From Streptomyces muensis (lineage in GTDB: Bacteria; Actinomycetota; Actinomycetes; Streptomycetales; Streptomycetaceae), in assembly GCF_021474425.1 (NCBI RefSeq), contig NZ_JAKEIP010000069.1, positions 1-35,578 on the forward strand: a DNA stretch of 35,578 nt. Reading direction: 5' to 3'. The first letter of the stretch is position 1. Each line of letters opens with the position of its first letter. A program made the position numbers and the translations under genes. The notes under the pieces were generated by a model that was not told the origin of the DNA, did no database searches, and was given only the letters and a program-made list of their open reading frames with translations. This document shows, in pieces, positions 7,427 through 13,737 of this stretch.

Positions 7427-7551
7427 ACCGGGCGGAATGGGCCCAGCGCCCTCACACGCGGCAAGCCCTTGGCCATCACTTCACCCTCGCCCTGGCATCA
7501 AACCGCCCATCAGGGGGAATGTGGGAGGGACATACCGGGGGTGGTGTGCCC

Positions 7552-7737
7552 ATGCCTGATCGTGAGTTCCCAGCGGACACCGCGCAGGAGGAGGCGGACG
7601 CCGCGCGCCGTCGGCGCCGCGCCCAGTTCCTGCGGGAACTCGCCGAGGCCCGCGCCCTGCGGGACCGCGTCCAGCCACGCCGCGCCAAGGCGGCCCGGCT
7701 GCGCCACGCCCTGCGCATGCGAACGTTCCGCTGGTAG
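7552..7737 (+). CDS. Small Arg/Ala-rich conserved protein
   Basis: A 61-residue, strongly basic helical protein (EEADAARRRRRAQFLRELAEARALRDRVQPRRAKAARLRHALRMRTFRW). I recall similar proteins beside upp in other Streptomyces, but no function is known to me. A G-rich stretch (GGGGGTGG at 7537-7544) precedes the ATG. Divergent from upp. Its composition suggests nucleic-acid binding, which is only a guess. Confidence 0.6.
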   Translation: MPDREFPADTAQEEADAARRRRRAQFLRELAEARALRDRVQPRRAKAARLRHALRMRTFRW

Positions 7738-7766
7738 GCCGGGTCGCAAAGTCCCGGGAAAGATCC

Positions 7767-7782
7767 CCGCCCTTCGGGGCGG
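7767..7782 (+). terminator. Small GC hairpin after the 61-aa gene
   Basis: CCGCCC, loop TTCG, GGGCGG lies 30 nt after the stop codon. The loop is stable but no long T tract follows. Confidence 0.45.
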
Positions 7783-7801
7783 TCGGAACCGTCGGCGTGC
7801 G

Positions 7802-7942
7802 TGGACAGCCACGAAAGCCGCGTACGATCCGCACGTGGCGGCAACGAGTGCGCTGGTGAGTCCTTCACGGACGTGCTCGCGGACCCCCTCGGGCCAACGC
7901 GATCAAAACTGCCGGACACAGGGAGCCGAAGACGTCCCCTGA
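7802..7942 (+). promoter_or_regulatory. Promoter with possible leaderless 35-aa upstream ORF, leader of the tadA module
   Basis: TACGAT (7823-7828) is followed by 6 nt and a GTG at 7835 that opens a 35-codon frame ending TGA at 7940-7942 (VAATSALVSPSRTCSRTPSG...). TGGACA at 7802-7807 could be the -35 but with only 15 bp spacing. The remaining stretch to 8059 is the 5' region of the next gene; I see nothing else definite in it. Confidence 0.35.
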
Positions 7943-8059
7943 ACGCCTTGTTTCTGCCACGATTCCGAGTGGGTGGGCTCGGAGCACAGCTCTCCCCGCC
8001 CCCAACCTCCGCCGGGGGGACCCCCAACCGGCACGCCTAAGACCAGTGGGAGAGTCACG

Positions 8060-8590
8060 GTGTACTTCGCCGCACTGCTCGCGCGCACCGAAGACGGGTG
8101 GGAAGCGAGCGACACAGAGCTCGACGATGTGGAGACCCTGTCGGACCTGGCCGACCTGGCCCGTGAAGCCTCGCCCGAGGACGACACGGTGCTCGTGCTC
8201 ATCGAGCAGGAGGACGCCTGGTTCGGGGTCGTCCGGATCGACGGCGAGGACGACCCTCGCATCTACGTCTCGGACGCCGCCGCCGCTGCCCGCAGCAGCT
8301 ACGGGGAGATCCTGCTCACCGACGAGCTGCTCGGAAGGGAGCCCGGCGACGACAGCGCCGACCTGGACTCCCTGGACCTCGACGGCACGGAGGAGCCCGA
8401 CGGCGACTCCGACGACGACGAGGACGGCGGCTCCGCGGAAGCCGTTCCGCACAGCCCCGTCGGCGATACCGAGATCCTCGACGACCTCGGCGTCAGCGAG
8501 AAGGAGCTGAAGGCCCTGGACGCCGAGGACGCGCTCGGTGCCATCGCCGAGGCGCTGGGCGCCTCGGAGGTGCTGGAGACCGTCCGCTGA
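8060..8590 (+). CDS. tRNA adenosine deaminase-associated protein
   Basis: A 176-residue acidic protein. The N-terminal half (VYFAALLARTEDGWEASDTELDDVETLSDLADLAREA, then VLIEQEDAWFGVVRIDGEDDPRIYVSDAAAAARSSYGEILL) is the family core always found upstream of tadA in actinobacteria. A long Asp/Glu/Ser-rich linker and a C-terminal helical part (LGVSEKELKALDAEDALGAIAEALGASEVLETVR) follow. GTG at 8060 is chosen over an earlier in-frame start at 7973 because GGGAGAG precedes it and the family begins at this point. Molecular role unknown; probably works with TadA. Confidence 0.9.
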   Translation: MYFAALLARTEDGWEASDTELDDVETLSDLADLAREASPEDDTVLVLIEQEDAWFGVVRIDGEDDPRIYVSDAAAAARSSYGEILLTDELLGREPGDDSADLDSLDLDGTEEPDGDSDDDEDGGSAEAVPHSPVGDTEILDDLGVSEKELKALDAEDALGAIAEALGASEVLETVR

Positions 8591-8658
8591 CCTCGTCCGA
8601 CCAGGGGCCGGCGCCCGAGGAGGCGCCGGACCCCGTACGCGACCGCTGGCGGGCCGCG

Positions 8659-9090
8659 ATGCGGCTCGCCCTGGACCAGGCCGAACTGGCCGTCCGGGGC
8701 GGCGACGTCCCCGTCGGCGCCGTCGTGCTGTCCGCCGACGGCACGACCGTGCTCGGCGTCGGCCACAACGAGCGCGAGGCGACCGGCGATCCGACCGCGC
8801 ACGCCGAGGTGCTGGCCATCCGGCGGGCGGCGGCGAAGGTCGGCCAGTGGCGGCTGTCCGGCTGCACGCTCGTCGTCACGCTGGAGCCCTGCACCATGTG
8901 CGCGGGCGCGCTCGTGCAGTCCCGGGTGGACCGGGTCGTCTACGGCGCCCGGGACGAGAAGGCCGGCGCGGCGGGCTCCCTCTGGGACGTCGTACGCGAC
9001 CGGCGGCTCAACCACCGGCCCGAGGTGATCGAGGGCGTGCTCGCCGCGGACTGCGCCCGGATTCTCACCGAGTTCTTCCGGGAACGGTGA
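8659..9090 (+). CDS. tadA: tRNA-specific adenosine deaminase
   Basis: TadA deaminates adenosine 34 of tRNA-Arg(ACG) to inosine. Zinc and catalytic motifs are intact: HAE at residues 48-50 (Glu is the proton shuttle) and PCTMC at 77-81. At 143 residues from ATG 8659 the protein lacks a few N-terminal residues usual for the family (DRWRAAMRLAL reads as one helix). The upstream frame is open to a CTG at 8587 that overlaps the TGA of the previous gene (CTGA), so a non-canonical CTG start with coupling is possible. No ATG, GTG or TTG occurs in between. Confidence 0.93.
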   Translation: MRLALDQAELAVRGGDVPVGAVVLSADGTTVLGVGHNEREATGDPTAHAEVLAIRRAAAKVGQWRLSGCTLVVTLEPCTMCAGALVQSRVDRVVYGARDEKAGAAGSLWDVVRDRRLNHRPEVIEGVLAADCARILTEFFRER

Positions 9091-9137
9091 GCCGGGGGCC
9101 GACCGGGAACGGTGGGCCGAGCCCGGCGAATACCGAT

Positions 9138-9167
9138 TTCAGAGCATGGCCCGGCGTGCTGTAAGGT
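9138..9167 (+). promoter_or_regulatory. Promoter of tRNA-Ser
   Basis: TTCAGA (9138-9143) and TAAGGT (9162-9167) with 18-bp spacing; the -10 ends 7 nt before the mature tRNA 5' end. Confidence 0.5.
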
Positions 9168-9174
9168 CTCCCTC

Positions 9175-9259
9175 GGTAGCGTGTCCGAGCGGCCGAAGGA
9201 GCTCGCCTCGAAAGCGAGTGTGGCGCAAGTCACCGAGGGTTCAAATCCCTCCGCTACCG
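9175..9259 (+). tRNA. tRNA-Ser (anticodon CGA)
   Basis: Acceptor arms GGTAGCG (9175-9181) and CGCTACC (9252-9258) pair fully. The anticodon stem CTCGC/GCGAG holds loop CTCGAAA, anticodon CGA, reading UCG. A long variable arm (TGTGGCGCAAGTCACC region) is typical of serine tRNAs, and the T arm contains GGTTCAAATCC. CCA is not encoded. Confidence 0.96.
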
Positions 9260-9266
9260 CTCTCCC

Positions 9267-9296
9267 GAAGGGCCCCGTCGAAAGACGGGGCCCTTC
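9267..9296 (+). terminator. Terminator of tRNA-Ser
   Basis: A perfect 13-bp stem (GAAGGGCCCCGTC / GACGGGGCCCTTC) with a GAAA tetraloop starts 8 nt after the tRNA. Confidence 0.9.
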
Positions 9297-9344
9297 GTGC
9301 GATCATGTGCGCTCGTTGGGGCAAATGTGACTGGGGAGGCCGCC

Positions 9345-9524
9345 GTGGCGGTGAATTCGAAGAAGGCCGCCGTCTATGTCGTCGTGGTCTTCGTGCTCTA
9401 TGTGATCATCACGGACCCGGAGAAGGCGGGGGACTACGTGACGGTAGGGTTCGAGGGCATATCGGACGCTGCCAAGGCCATCGGCGACTTCATGACGTGG
9501 ATCGCCAGCGGAGGCGACAGCTAG
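9345..9524 (+). CDS. Small single-pass membrane protein
   Basis: A 59-residue protein with a transmembrane segment at about residues 8-22 (AAVYVVVVFVLYVII) followed by an amphipathic C-terminal part (GDYVTVGFEGISDAAKAIGDFMTWIASGGDS). GTG at 9345 is preceded by GGGGAGG. It lies between tRNA-Ser and the Dabb gene, 13 nt upstream of the latter, so the two may be co-transcribed. Family not recognised. Confidence 0.65.
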   Translation: MAVNSKKAAVYVVVVFVLYVIITDPEKAGDYVTVGFEGISDAAKAIGDFMTWIASGGDS

Positions 9525-9537
9525 GGAGTACGCACAC

Positions 9538-9831
9538 ATGATCCGCCACCTGGTCCTCTTCAAGCTCAACGAGGGCGTCGAGCGCGACGACCCGCGGGTC
9601 GTGGAGGGCGTCGAGGCATTCCGGTCACTGGAGGGCAAGATCCCCGAACTCCGGCACTGGGAGCTCGGCTGGAACATCAGCGACCGCCCCATCGCCTACG
9701 ACTTCGCGATCAACTCCGCCTTCGAGGACACGGCGGCCCTGCGGACGTACGTGGAACACCCCGAGCACCAGGCGGGCGTCACACTGTGGCGGGAGTTCGC
9801 CACCTGGGTGATCGCCGACTACGAATTCTGA
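9538..9831 (+). CDS. Dabb (stress-responsive alpha/beta barrel) domain protein
   Basis: A 97-residue single-domain protein with the Dabb pattern: MIRHLVLFKLNEGVERDDPRV at the start, the central IPELRHWELGWNISDRPIAYDFAINSAFEDTAALRTYVEHPEHQ, and a closing beta strand. Family members form ferredoxin-like dimers and have varied or unknown roles. AGGGAG precedes the ATG. A hairpin follows. Confidence 0.88.
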   Translation: MIRHLVLFKLNEGVERDDPRVVEGVEAFRSLEGKIPELRHWELGWNISDRPIAYDFAINSAFEDTAALRTYVEHPEHQAGVTLWREFATWVIADYEF

Positions 9832-9865
9832 GCCCCGGCTCCCCGGATCCATCCGGAACCCCCAG

Positions 9866-9893
9866 AGCCCTCCGCCGGAACGGCGGGGGCTTT
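9866..9893 (+). terminator. Terminator after the Dabb gene
   Basis: AGCCCTCCGCCG and CGGCGGGGGCT pair with one bulge around a GAA loop, followed by TTT. Confidence 0.7.
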
Positions 9894-10019
9894 CGCGTGT
9901 CTTACGCATCGATCCATTCCCAACACGGGATTATGCGGTACTTGAACACAATGAACTGTCTTGTGATGCTATGACCGCTTTTGACGGATGAGTTGATGGA
10001 TCACGAGGTGGAGTTGACC

Positions 10020-10859
10020 GTGCCGGCCAGTACTGCGCCTCAAGCCCCGACCCACGCACCCCAGGAGGACATTCCCGCGTCCCCGCCGCCCCGCAGCCGT
10101 GGCGCGGACACCCGGGCCCTGACCCAGGTGCTCTTCGGGGAGCTCAAGGAGTTGAAGCCGGGCACGCCGGAGCACAACCGCGTGCGCGGGGCGCTCATCG
10201 AGGCGAACCTCCCGCTCGTGCGCTACGCGGCCGCCCGTTTCCGCTCCCGCAACGAGCCCATGGAGGACGTGATCCAGGTCGGCACCATCGGGCTCATCAA
10301 CGCCATCGACCGCTTCGACCCGGACCGGGGCGTGCAGTTCCCGACGTTCGCGATGCCGACCGTCGTCGGCGAGATCAAGCGGTACTTCCGGGACAACGTC
10401 CGCACCGTCCACGTACCGCGCCGGCTGCACGAGCTGTGGGTCCAGGTCAACAGCGCGACCGAGGACCTCACCACCTCCTTCGGGCGCACCCCCACCACTT
10501 CCGAGATCGCCGAGCGGCTGCGCATCACCGAGGACGAGGTGCTGTCCTGCATCGAGGCCGGGCGGTCGTACCACGCCACCTCGCTGGAGGCCGCGCAGGA
10601 GGGCGACGGGCTGCCCGGACTGCTGGACCGGCTCGGCTACGAGGACCCCGCCCTGGACGGCGTGGAGCACCGGGACCTCGTACGGCATCTGCTGGTGCAA
10701 CTCCCCGAACGCGAGCAGAGAATCCTGCTTCTGCGCTACTACAGCAACCTCACCCAGTCGCAGATCAGTGCGGAACTCGGGGTGTCGCAGATGCACGTAT
10801 CGAGGCTACTCGCGCGTAGCTTCCAGCGACTGCGTTCGGCGAACCGGATCGACGCGTAA
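10020..10859 (+). CDS. sigF: SigB/SigF-family RNA polymerase sigma factor
   Basis: A 279-residue group 3 (SigB-type) sigma factor. Region 2 contains LPLVRYAAARFRSRNEPMEDVIQVGTIGLINAIDRFDPDRGVQFPTFAMPTVVGEIKRYFRDN; region 3 contains LTTSFGRTPTTSEIAERL; region 4 holds LPEREQRILLLRYYSNLTQSQISAELGVSQMHVSRLLARSFQRLR with the helix-turn-helix. It matches S. coelicolor SigF, a late-sporulation sigma factor, nearly throughout as I remember that protein. GTG at 10020 (VPASTAPQAP) is preferred because GAGGTGGAG lies upstream and the known protein starts with these residues; in-frame TTG 9981 and ATG 9996 are alternatives. Such factors are usually held by an anti-sigma; none is adjacent. Confidence 0.93.
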   Translation: MPASTAPQAPTHAPQEDIPASPPPRSRGADTRALTQVLFGELKELKPGTPEHNRVRGALIEANLPLVRYAAARFRSRNEPMEDVIQVGTIGLINAIDRFDPDRGVQFPTFAMPTVVGEIKRYFRDNVRTVHVPRRLHELWVQVNSATEDLTTSFGRTPTTSEIAERLRITEDEVLSCIEAGRSYHATSLEAAQEGDGLPGLLDRLGYEDPALDGVEHRDLVRHLLVQLPEREQRILLLRYYSNLTQSQISAELGVSQMHVSRLLARSFQRLRSANRIDA

Positions 10860-10975
10860 CCGTAAACAGGAGCGACCGGTCACCGTCCCGAGCGAATCGC
10901 TCATCAGGGCAGATCCCGACAGTTCTGCGCCGAAAGACCGTCAGACCCCCTTTATCCAGGGCCGATTCGAGTCTC

Positions 10976-11013
10976 ACATGTCGACATGTCACTACAGCGT
11001 GTTGCCGACATGT
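10976..11013. promoter_or_regulatory. ACATGT operator-like repeats upstream of sigN
   Basis: A perfect 14-bp palindrome ACATGTCGACATGT (10976-10989) is followed by a third ACATGT at 11008-11013. The sites lie 20-60 bp upstream of the candidate sigN promoter and could bind a regulator. Confidence 0.4.
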
Positions 11014-11032
11014 GACATTCTTCGGGAAGCGC

Positions 11033-11058
11033 GTTTGCCGCGGCTTCGGCTCCGGTAT
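11033..11058 (+). promoter_or_regulatory. Candidate SigB-type promoter of sigN
   Basis: GTTT (11033-11036), 16 bp, CGGTAT (11053-11058) fits the Streptomyces SigB-family consensus GNNT-N14-16-GGGTAC/T with one mismatch. It lies 70 nt upstream of the sigN ATG. Confidence 0.45.
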
Positions 11059-11127
11059 TCAGGTGAAGGCTGGCGTTCCTCGATCGGAGCGTTCGCCACG
11101 ACCGTCCCGCGACCCAAAGGGGGTGGC

Positions 11128-12015
11128 ATGTCCGCAGACCAGGGCAGCTCGAAGGTGCTCACGCTCACAAAGAGCGAGTCCGCGCCCGACGCCGTTCTCG
11201 ACGACGTCACGGCCCTGGAGGCCGTCCCGGCCCCGGCCCTCCCGACGTCGGATTCGATCGACACCCGCACCCTGTCCCGCTCCCTGTTCCTGCGGCTCGC
11301 CGCCCTGGACGAGAACAGCCCCGAGCGCGCGTACGTCCGGGACACCCTGATCGAGCTCAACCTCCCGCTGGTGCGCTACGCGGCGGCCCGCTTCCGCTCG
11401 CGCAACGAGCCGATGGAGGACATCGTCCAGGTCGGCACCATCGGCCTGATCAAGGCGATCGACCGCTTCGACTGCGAACGGGGCGTGGAGTTCCCGACGT
11501 TCGCGATGCCGACGGTCGTGGGCGAGATCAAGCGGTTCTTCCGCGACACGTCCTGGTCGGTGCGCGTCCCGCGCCGGCTCCAGGAGCTTCGGCTGGCCCT
11601 CACCAAGGCCAGCGACGAGCTCTCGCAGAAACTGGACCGCTCCCCGACGGTCACCGAACTGGCCACCGTGCTGGGCGTGTCCGAGGAGGACGTCGTCGAC
11701 GGCCTCGCGGTCGGCAACGCCTACACCGCCTCCTCGCTGGACTCCCCCGCCCCGGAGGACGACGGCGGCGAGGGCTCCCTGGCCGACCGGCTCGGCTACG
11801 AGGACACCGCGCTGGAGGGCGTCGAGTACCGCGAGTCCCTCAAGCCGCTGCTGGCCAAACTCCCGCCCCGCGAGCGGCGGATCATCATGCTGCGCTTCTT
11901 CGCCAACATGACCCAGTCGCAGATCGGCGAGGAGGTCGGCATCTCCCAGATGCACGTCTCCCGGCTGCTGACCCGGACCCTGGCGCAGCTGCGCGAAGGC
12001 CTCATCTCCGACTGA
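11128..12015 (+). CDS. sigN: SigB/SigF-family RNA polymerase sigma factor
   Basis: A 295-residue paralogue of the preceding sigma factor. It has the same region 2 core (VRYAAARFRSRNEPMEDIVQVGTIGLIKAIDRF), region 3 (LSQKLDRSPTVTELATVLGVSEEDV) and region 4 (LPPRERRIIMLRFFANMTQSQIGEEVGISQMHVSRLLTRTLAQLR). The N-terminal about 45 residues are Ala/Ser/Asp-rich and unlike those of SigF. AAAGGGGGTGG precedes the ATG. In S. coelicolor sigN lies directly after sigF and acts in aerial hyphae, which supports the symbol. A much longer reading frame starting inside sigF is open but has no family sequence before this ATG. Confidence 0.9.
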   Translation: MSADQGSSKVLTLTKSESAPDAVLDDVTALEAVPAPALPTSDSIDTRTLSRSLFLRLAALDENSPERAYVRDTLIELNLPLVRYAAARFRSRNEPMEDIVQVGTIGLIKAIDRFDCERGVEFPTFAMPTVVGEIKRFFRDTSWSVRVPRRLQELRLALTKASDELSQKLDRSPTVTELATVLGVSEEDVVDGLAVGNAYTASSLDSPAPEDDGGEGSLADRLGYEDTALEGVEYRESLKPLLAKLPPRERRIIMLRFFANMTQSQIGEEVGISQMHVSRLLTRTLAQLREGLISD

Positions 12016-12064
12016 TCCCTTCCGCTCCCTTCATATTTGACGGAGTGTCAGCCACCATGGCCGG

Positions 12065-12841
12065 ATGCTTCGTCGGACATGGACGACCTCGACACACGGC
12101 CGTCGGTGCGCCCTGATCGGCGCGTCGACGGCCGTCGTCTGCCTGGGCGGGGTACTGGCCGCGTGCGGTGGCGGCGGGAGCGGTGACGGGTACGTCGCGA
12201 CGGGGGCGGCGGGTGGCCCGCCGAGGGTGTCCGGTACGGCTGCGGCGCCGACCGGCGAGGTGACGTTGGTGCCTCTGGACGAGCCGGAGAGCGGCGGCAC
12301 CCGTGGCGGCGATGACGGTGACGGCGCGAGCGACTCCCCGGGACGGCAGGGAAGTCAGCGGTCGGCGTCCCCCGCTTCACCCGGAGGAGGTCGCGGCCCG
12401 GCCCGACCTCCAGGCGCCTCCGATCCCGCAGCGACCGCGACCGACGCCCCACGGCCGGGAAGCCCACCCGAGCCCCCGGCCTCCTCGACGCCCTCGGCAC
12501 CCTCTGGCGCCACGAGCCCCTCGGCACCCGCCTCCCCGGCGAAGCTGACCGTGAGCGACCCCGTACGAAAGCCCACGGACCAGCGCTGGTGCGAGAAGGT
12601 CACCCTCGGCTTCCACAACTCCGGTGGCACAGCCGTGCGTTCCGGCACCGTCACCTTCGGCACGCACGTCATCGGCGCGCTCGGCATCGACTGGGCGACG
12701 GTCGAGTCCACGCGGAAGCTCCCGACGCCGATCGGGGCCGGGGCACGCAAGGAGCAGACCTGGACGGTGTGCGTCGACGCCTGGCGGGTGCCGCTGGGCA
12801 TGCACATCGAGACGCGGGACGTCACCGTCCGGTGGCAGTAG
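12065..12841 (+). CDS. Secreted lipoprotein with Ser/Pro/Gly-rich linker
   Basis: A 258-residue protein. The signal peptide ends in a lipobox (GGVLAAC, Cys at residue 34), so the mature protein should be lipid-anchored outside the membrane. Residues about 40-170 are low-complexity Gly/Ser/Pro/Ala/Thr. The last about 95 residues form a compact domain (DPVRKPTDQRWCEKVTLGFHNSGGTAVRSGTVTFGTHVIGALGIDW...WTVCVDAWRVPLGMHIETRDVTVRWQ) with two cysteines that could form a disulfide and an Ig-like beta pattern. No Shine-Dalgarno is obvious. Function unknown. Confidence 0.75.
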   Translation: MLRRTWTTSTHGRRCALIGASTAVVCLGGVLAACGGGGSGDGYVATGAAGGPPRVSGTAAAPTGEVTLVPLDEPESGGTRGGDDGDGASDSPGRQGSQRSASPASPGGGRGPARPPGASDPAATATDAPRPGSPPEPPASSTPSAPSGATSPSAPASPAKLTVSDPVRKPTDQRWCEKVTLGFHNSGGTAVRSGTVTFGTHVIGALGIDWATVESTRKLPTPIGAGARKEQTWTVCVDAWRVPLGMHIETRDVTVRWQ

Positions 12842-12853
12842 GGGCCGTACGGT

Positions 12854-13054
12854 CTACTTGAACGCCAGCCAGGCCACCGCGGCGACGACCGCCACGGCGA
12901 CGACGACGCCGAGGATCAGGCCGATGCGGGGGCCGGAGGAGGCGGCGGCCTGCTGCTGACGACCGCCCTGCGGGCCCTCGTCGACGAACGCGCGGAACAT
13001 CTGGGTGCTGCCTGCGGGGTCGTGGTTGCCCTGGGGGCCCTGGGTGTTAGCCAT
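12854..13054 (-). CDS. Small tail-anchored membrane protein
   Basis: A 66-residue protein: Gln/Gly-rich soluble N-terminus (TQGPQGNHDPAGSTQMFRAFVDEGPQGGRQQQAAASSG) and a C-terminal transmembrane segment (IGLILGVVVAVAVVAAVAWLAF). It converges on the lipoprotein gene with only 12 nt between stop codons. The ATG at 13054 starts the family-like sequence; the longer frame upstream is Arg/Cys-rich noise. Family function unknown. Confidence 0.7.
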   Translation of the reverse strand: MANTQGPQGNHDPAGSTQMFRAFVDEGPQGGRQQQAAASSGPRIGLILGVVVAVAVVAAVAWLAFK

Positions 13055-13201
13055 GGCCTGAGACCCTAGCGAACTCGCCCGTTCGGCCCAAGTGGGGGCT
13101 CCCGCCCTGCACAGGGGGTCACAGGACCCACCCCACCTGCACATTTACGGTCGCAATACTTGCCTTTGCCAAGTTTTTGCGGCCGTCACCCGGCCGTTTG
13201 T

Positions 13202-13242
13202 TTGCCTGTAGCAACCAACATCTCTATGGTTGCCCTAAGCAA
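13202..13242 (+). promoter_or_regulatory. marR promoter overlapped by two TTGC-N5-GCAA operators
   Basis: TTGCCT (13202-13207) and TATGGT (13225-13230) are spaced 17 bp. The first inverted repeat TTGCCTGTAGCAA (13202-13214) covers the -35 and the second TTGCCCTAAGCAA (13230-13242) covers the end of the -10 and the start site. This is the layout of an autorepressed MarR promoter. Confidence 0.7.
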
Positions 13243-13259
13243 CAAATGACGGAGGTGTG

Positions 13260-13724
13260 ATGGCCGAGCAGGCGCAGTACGAAGAGCTGGTACGCCAGTT
13301 CAGTGCCTTCGGCGCCGTGAAACGGGAGATCGGAAGGACACTGCCGTCCAACTGTCCCTCCGGTTCAGCCGCCGTACTGACGTTGCTGGACCGCTTCGGA
13401 GAGATGCGCATGAGCAAGCTCGCGGAGCTGCTCGCCGTGGACATGTCGGTCACCAGCCGCCATGTCACGCATGTCGCCGAGCGCGGCTGGATCGAGCGGT
13501 CCCCCGACCCGGCGGACAAGCGAAGCCGCATCCTCCGCCTCACCCCGGCCGGCGCGGACCGGGTGCGGGAGATGTCCCGGCGGACCACGCAGCTGCTCGC
13601 CGAGCGGCTGAGCGACTGGACCGACGACGACGTCGCCGAGCTCACCCGGCTCATGGCCCGGCTGAGGGCCAGCTTCGACGAACAGTCCCCCCGTACACCC
13701 GCGACACCCGCGATCACCCAGTAA
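13260..13724 (+). CDS. MarR-family transcriptional regulator
   Basis: A 154-residue winged-helix regulator: N-terminal dimerisation helix, then LTLLDRFGEMRMSKLAELLAVDMSVTSRHVTHVAERGWIERSPDPADKRSRILRLTPAGADRV, which includes the DxRSR wing typical of MarR. ACGGAGG at 13249-13255 precedes ATG 13260 (an adjacent GTG at 13257 is too close). It lies 13 nt upstream of the exporter gene. Two matching inverted repeats over its promoter suggest that it represses the whole unit until a ligand, probably an exporter substrate, binds. Confidence 0.92.
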   Translation: MAEQAQYEELVRQFSAFGAVKREIGRTLPSNCPSGSAAVLTLLDRFGEMRMSKLAELLAVDMSVTSRHVTHVAERGWIERSPDPADKRSRILRLTPAGADRVREMSRRTTQLLAERLSDWTDDDVAELTRLMARLRASFDEQSPRTPATPAITQ

Positions 13725-13737
13725 GAGAAGGAAGCCC

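Noticed and set aside
10768..11127. N-terminal extension of the sigN frame into sigF
   Set aside because: The extra 120 codons overlap sigF and the promoter region and carry no sigma-factor sequence; the ATG at 11128 has a strong ribosome site.
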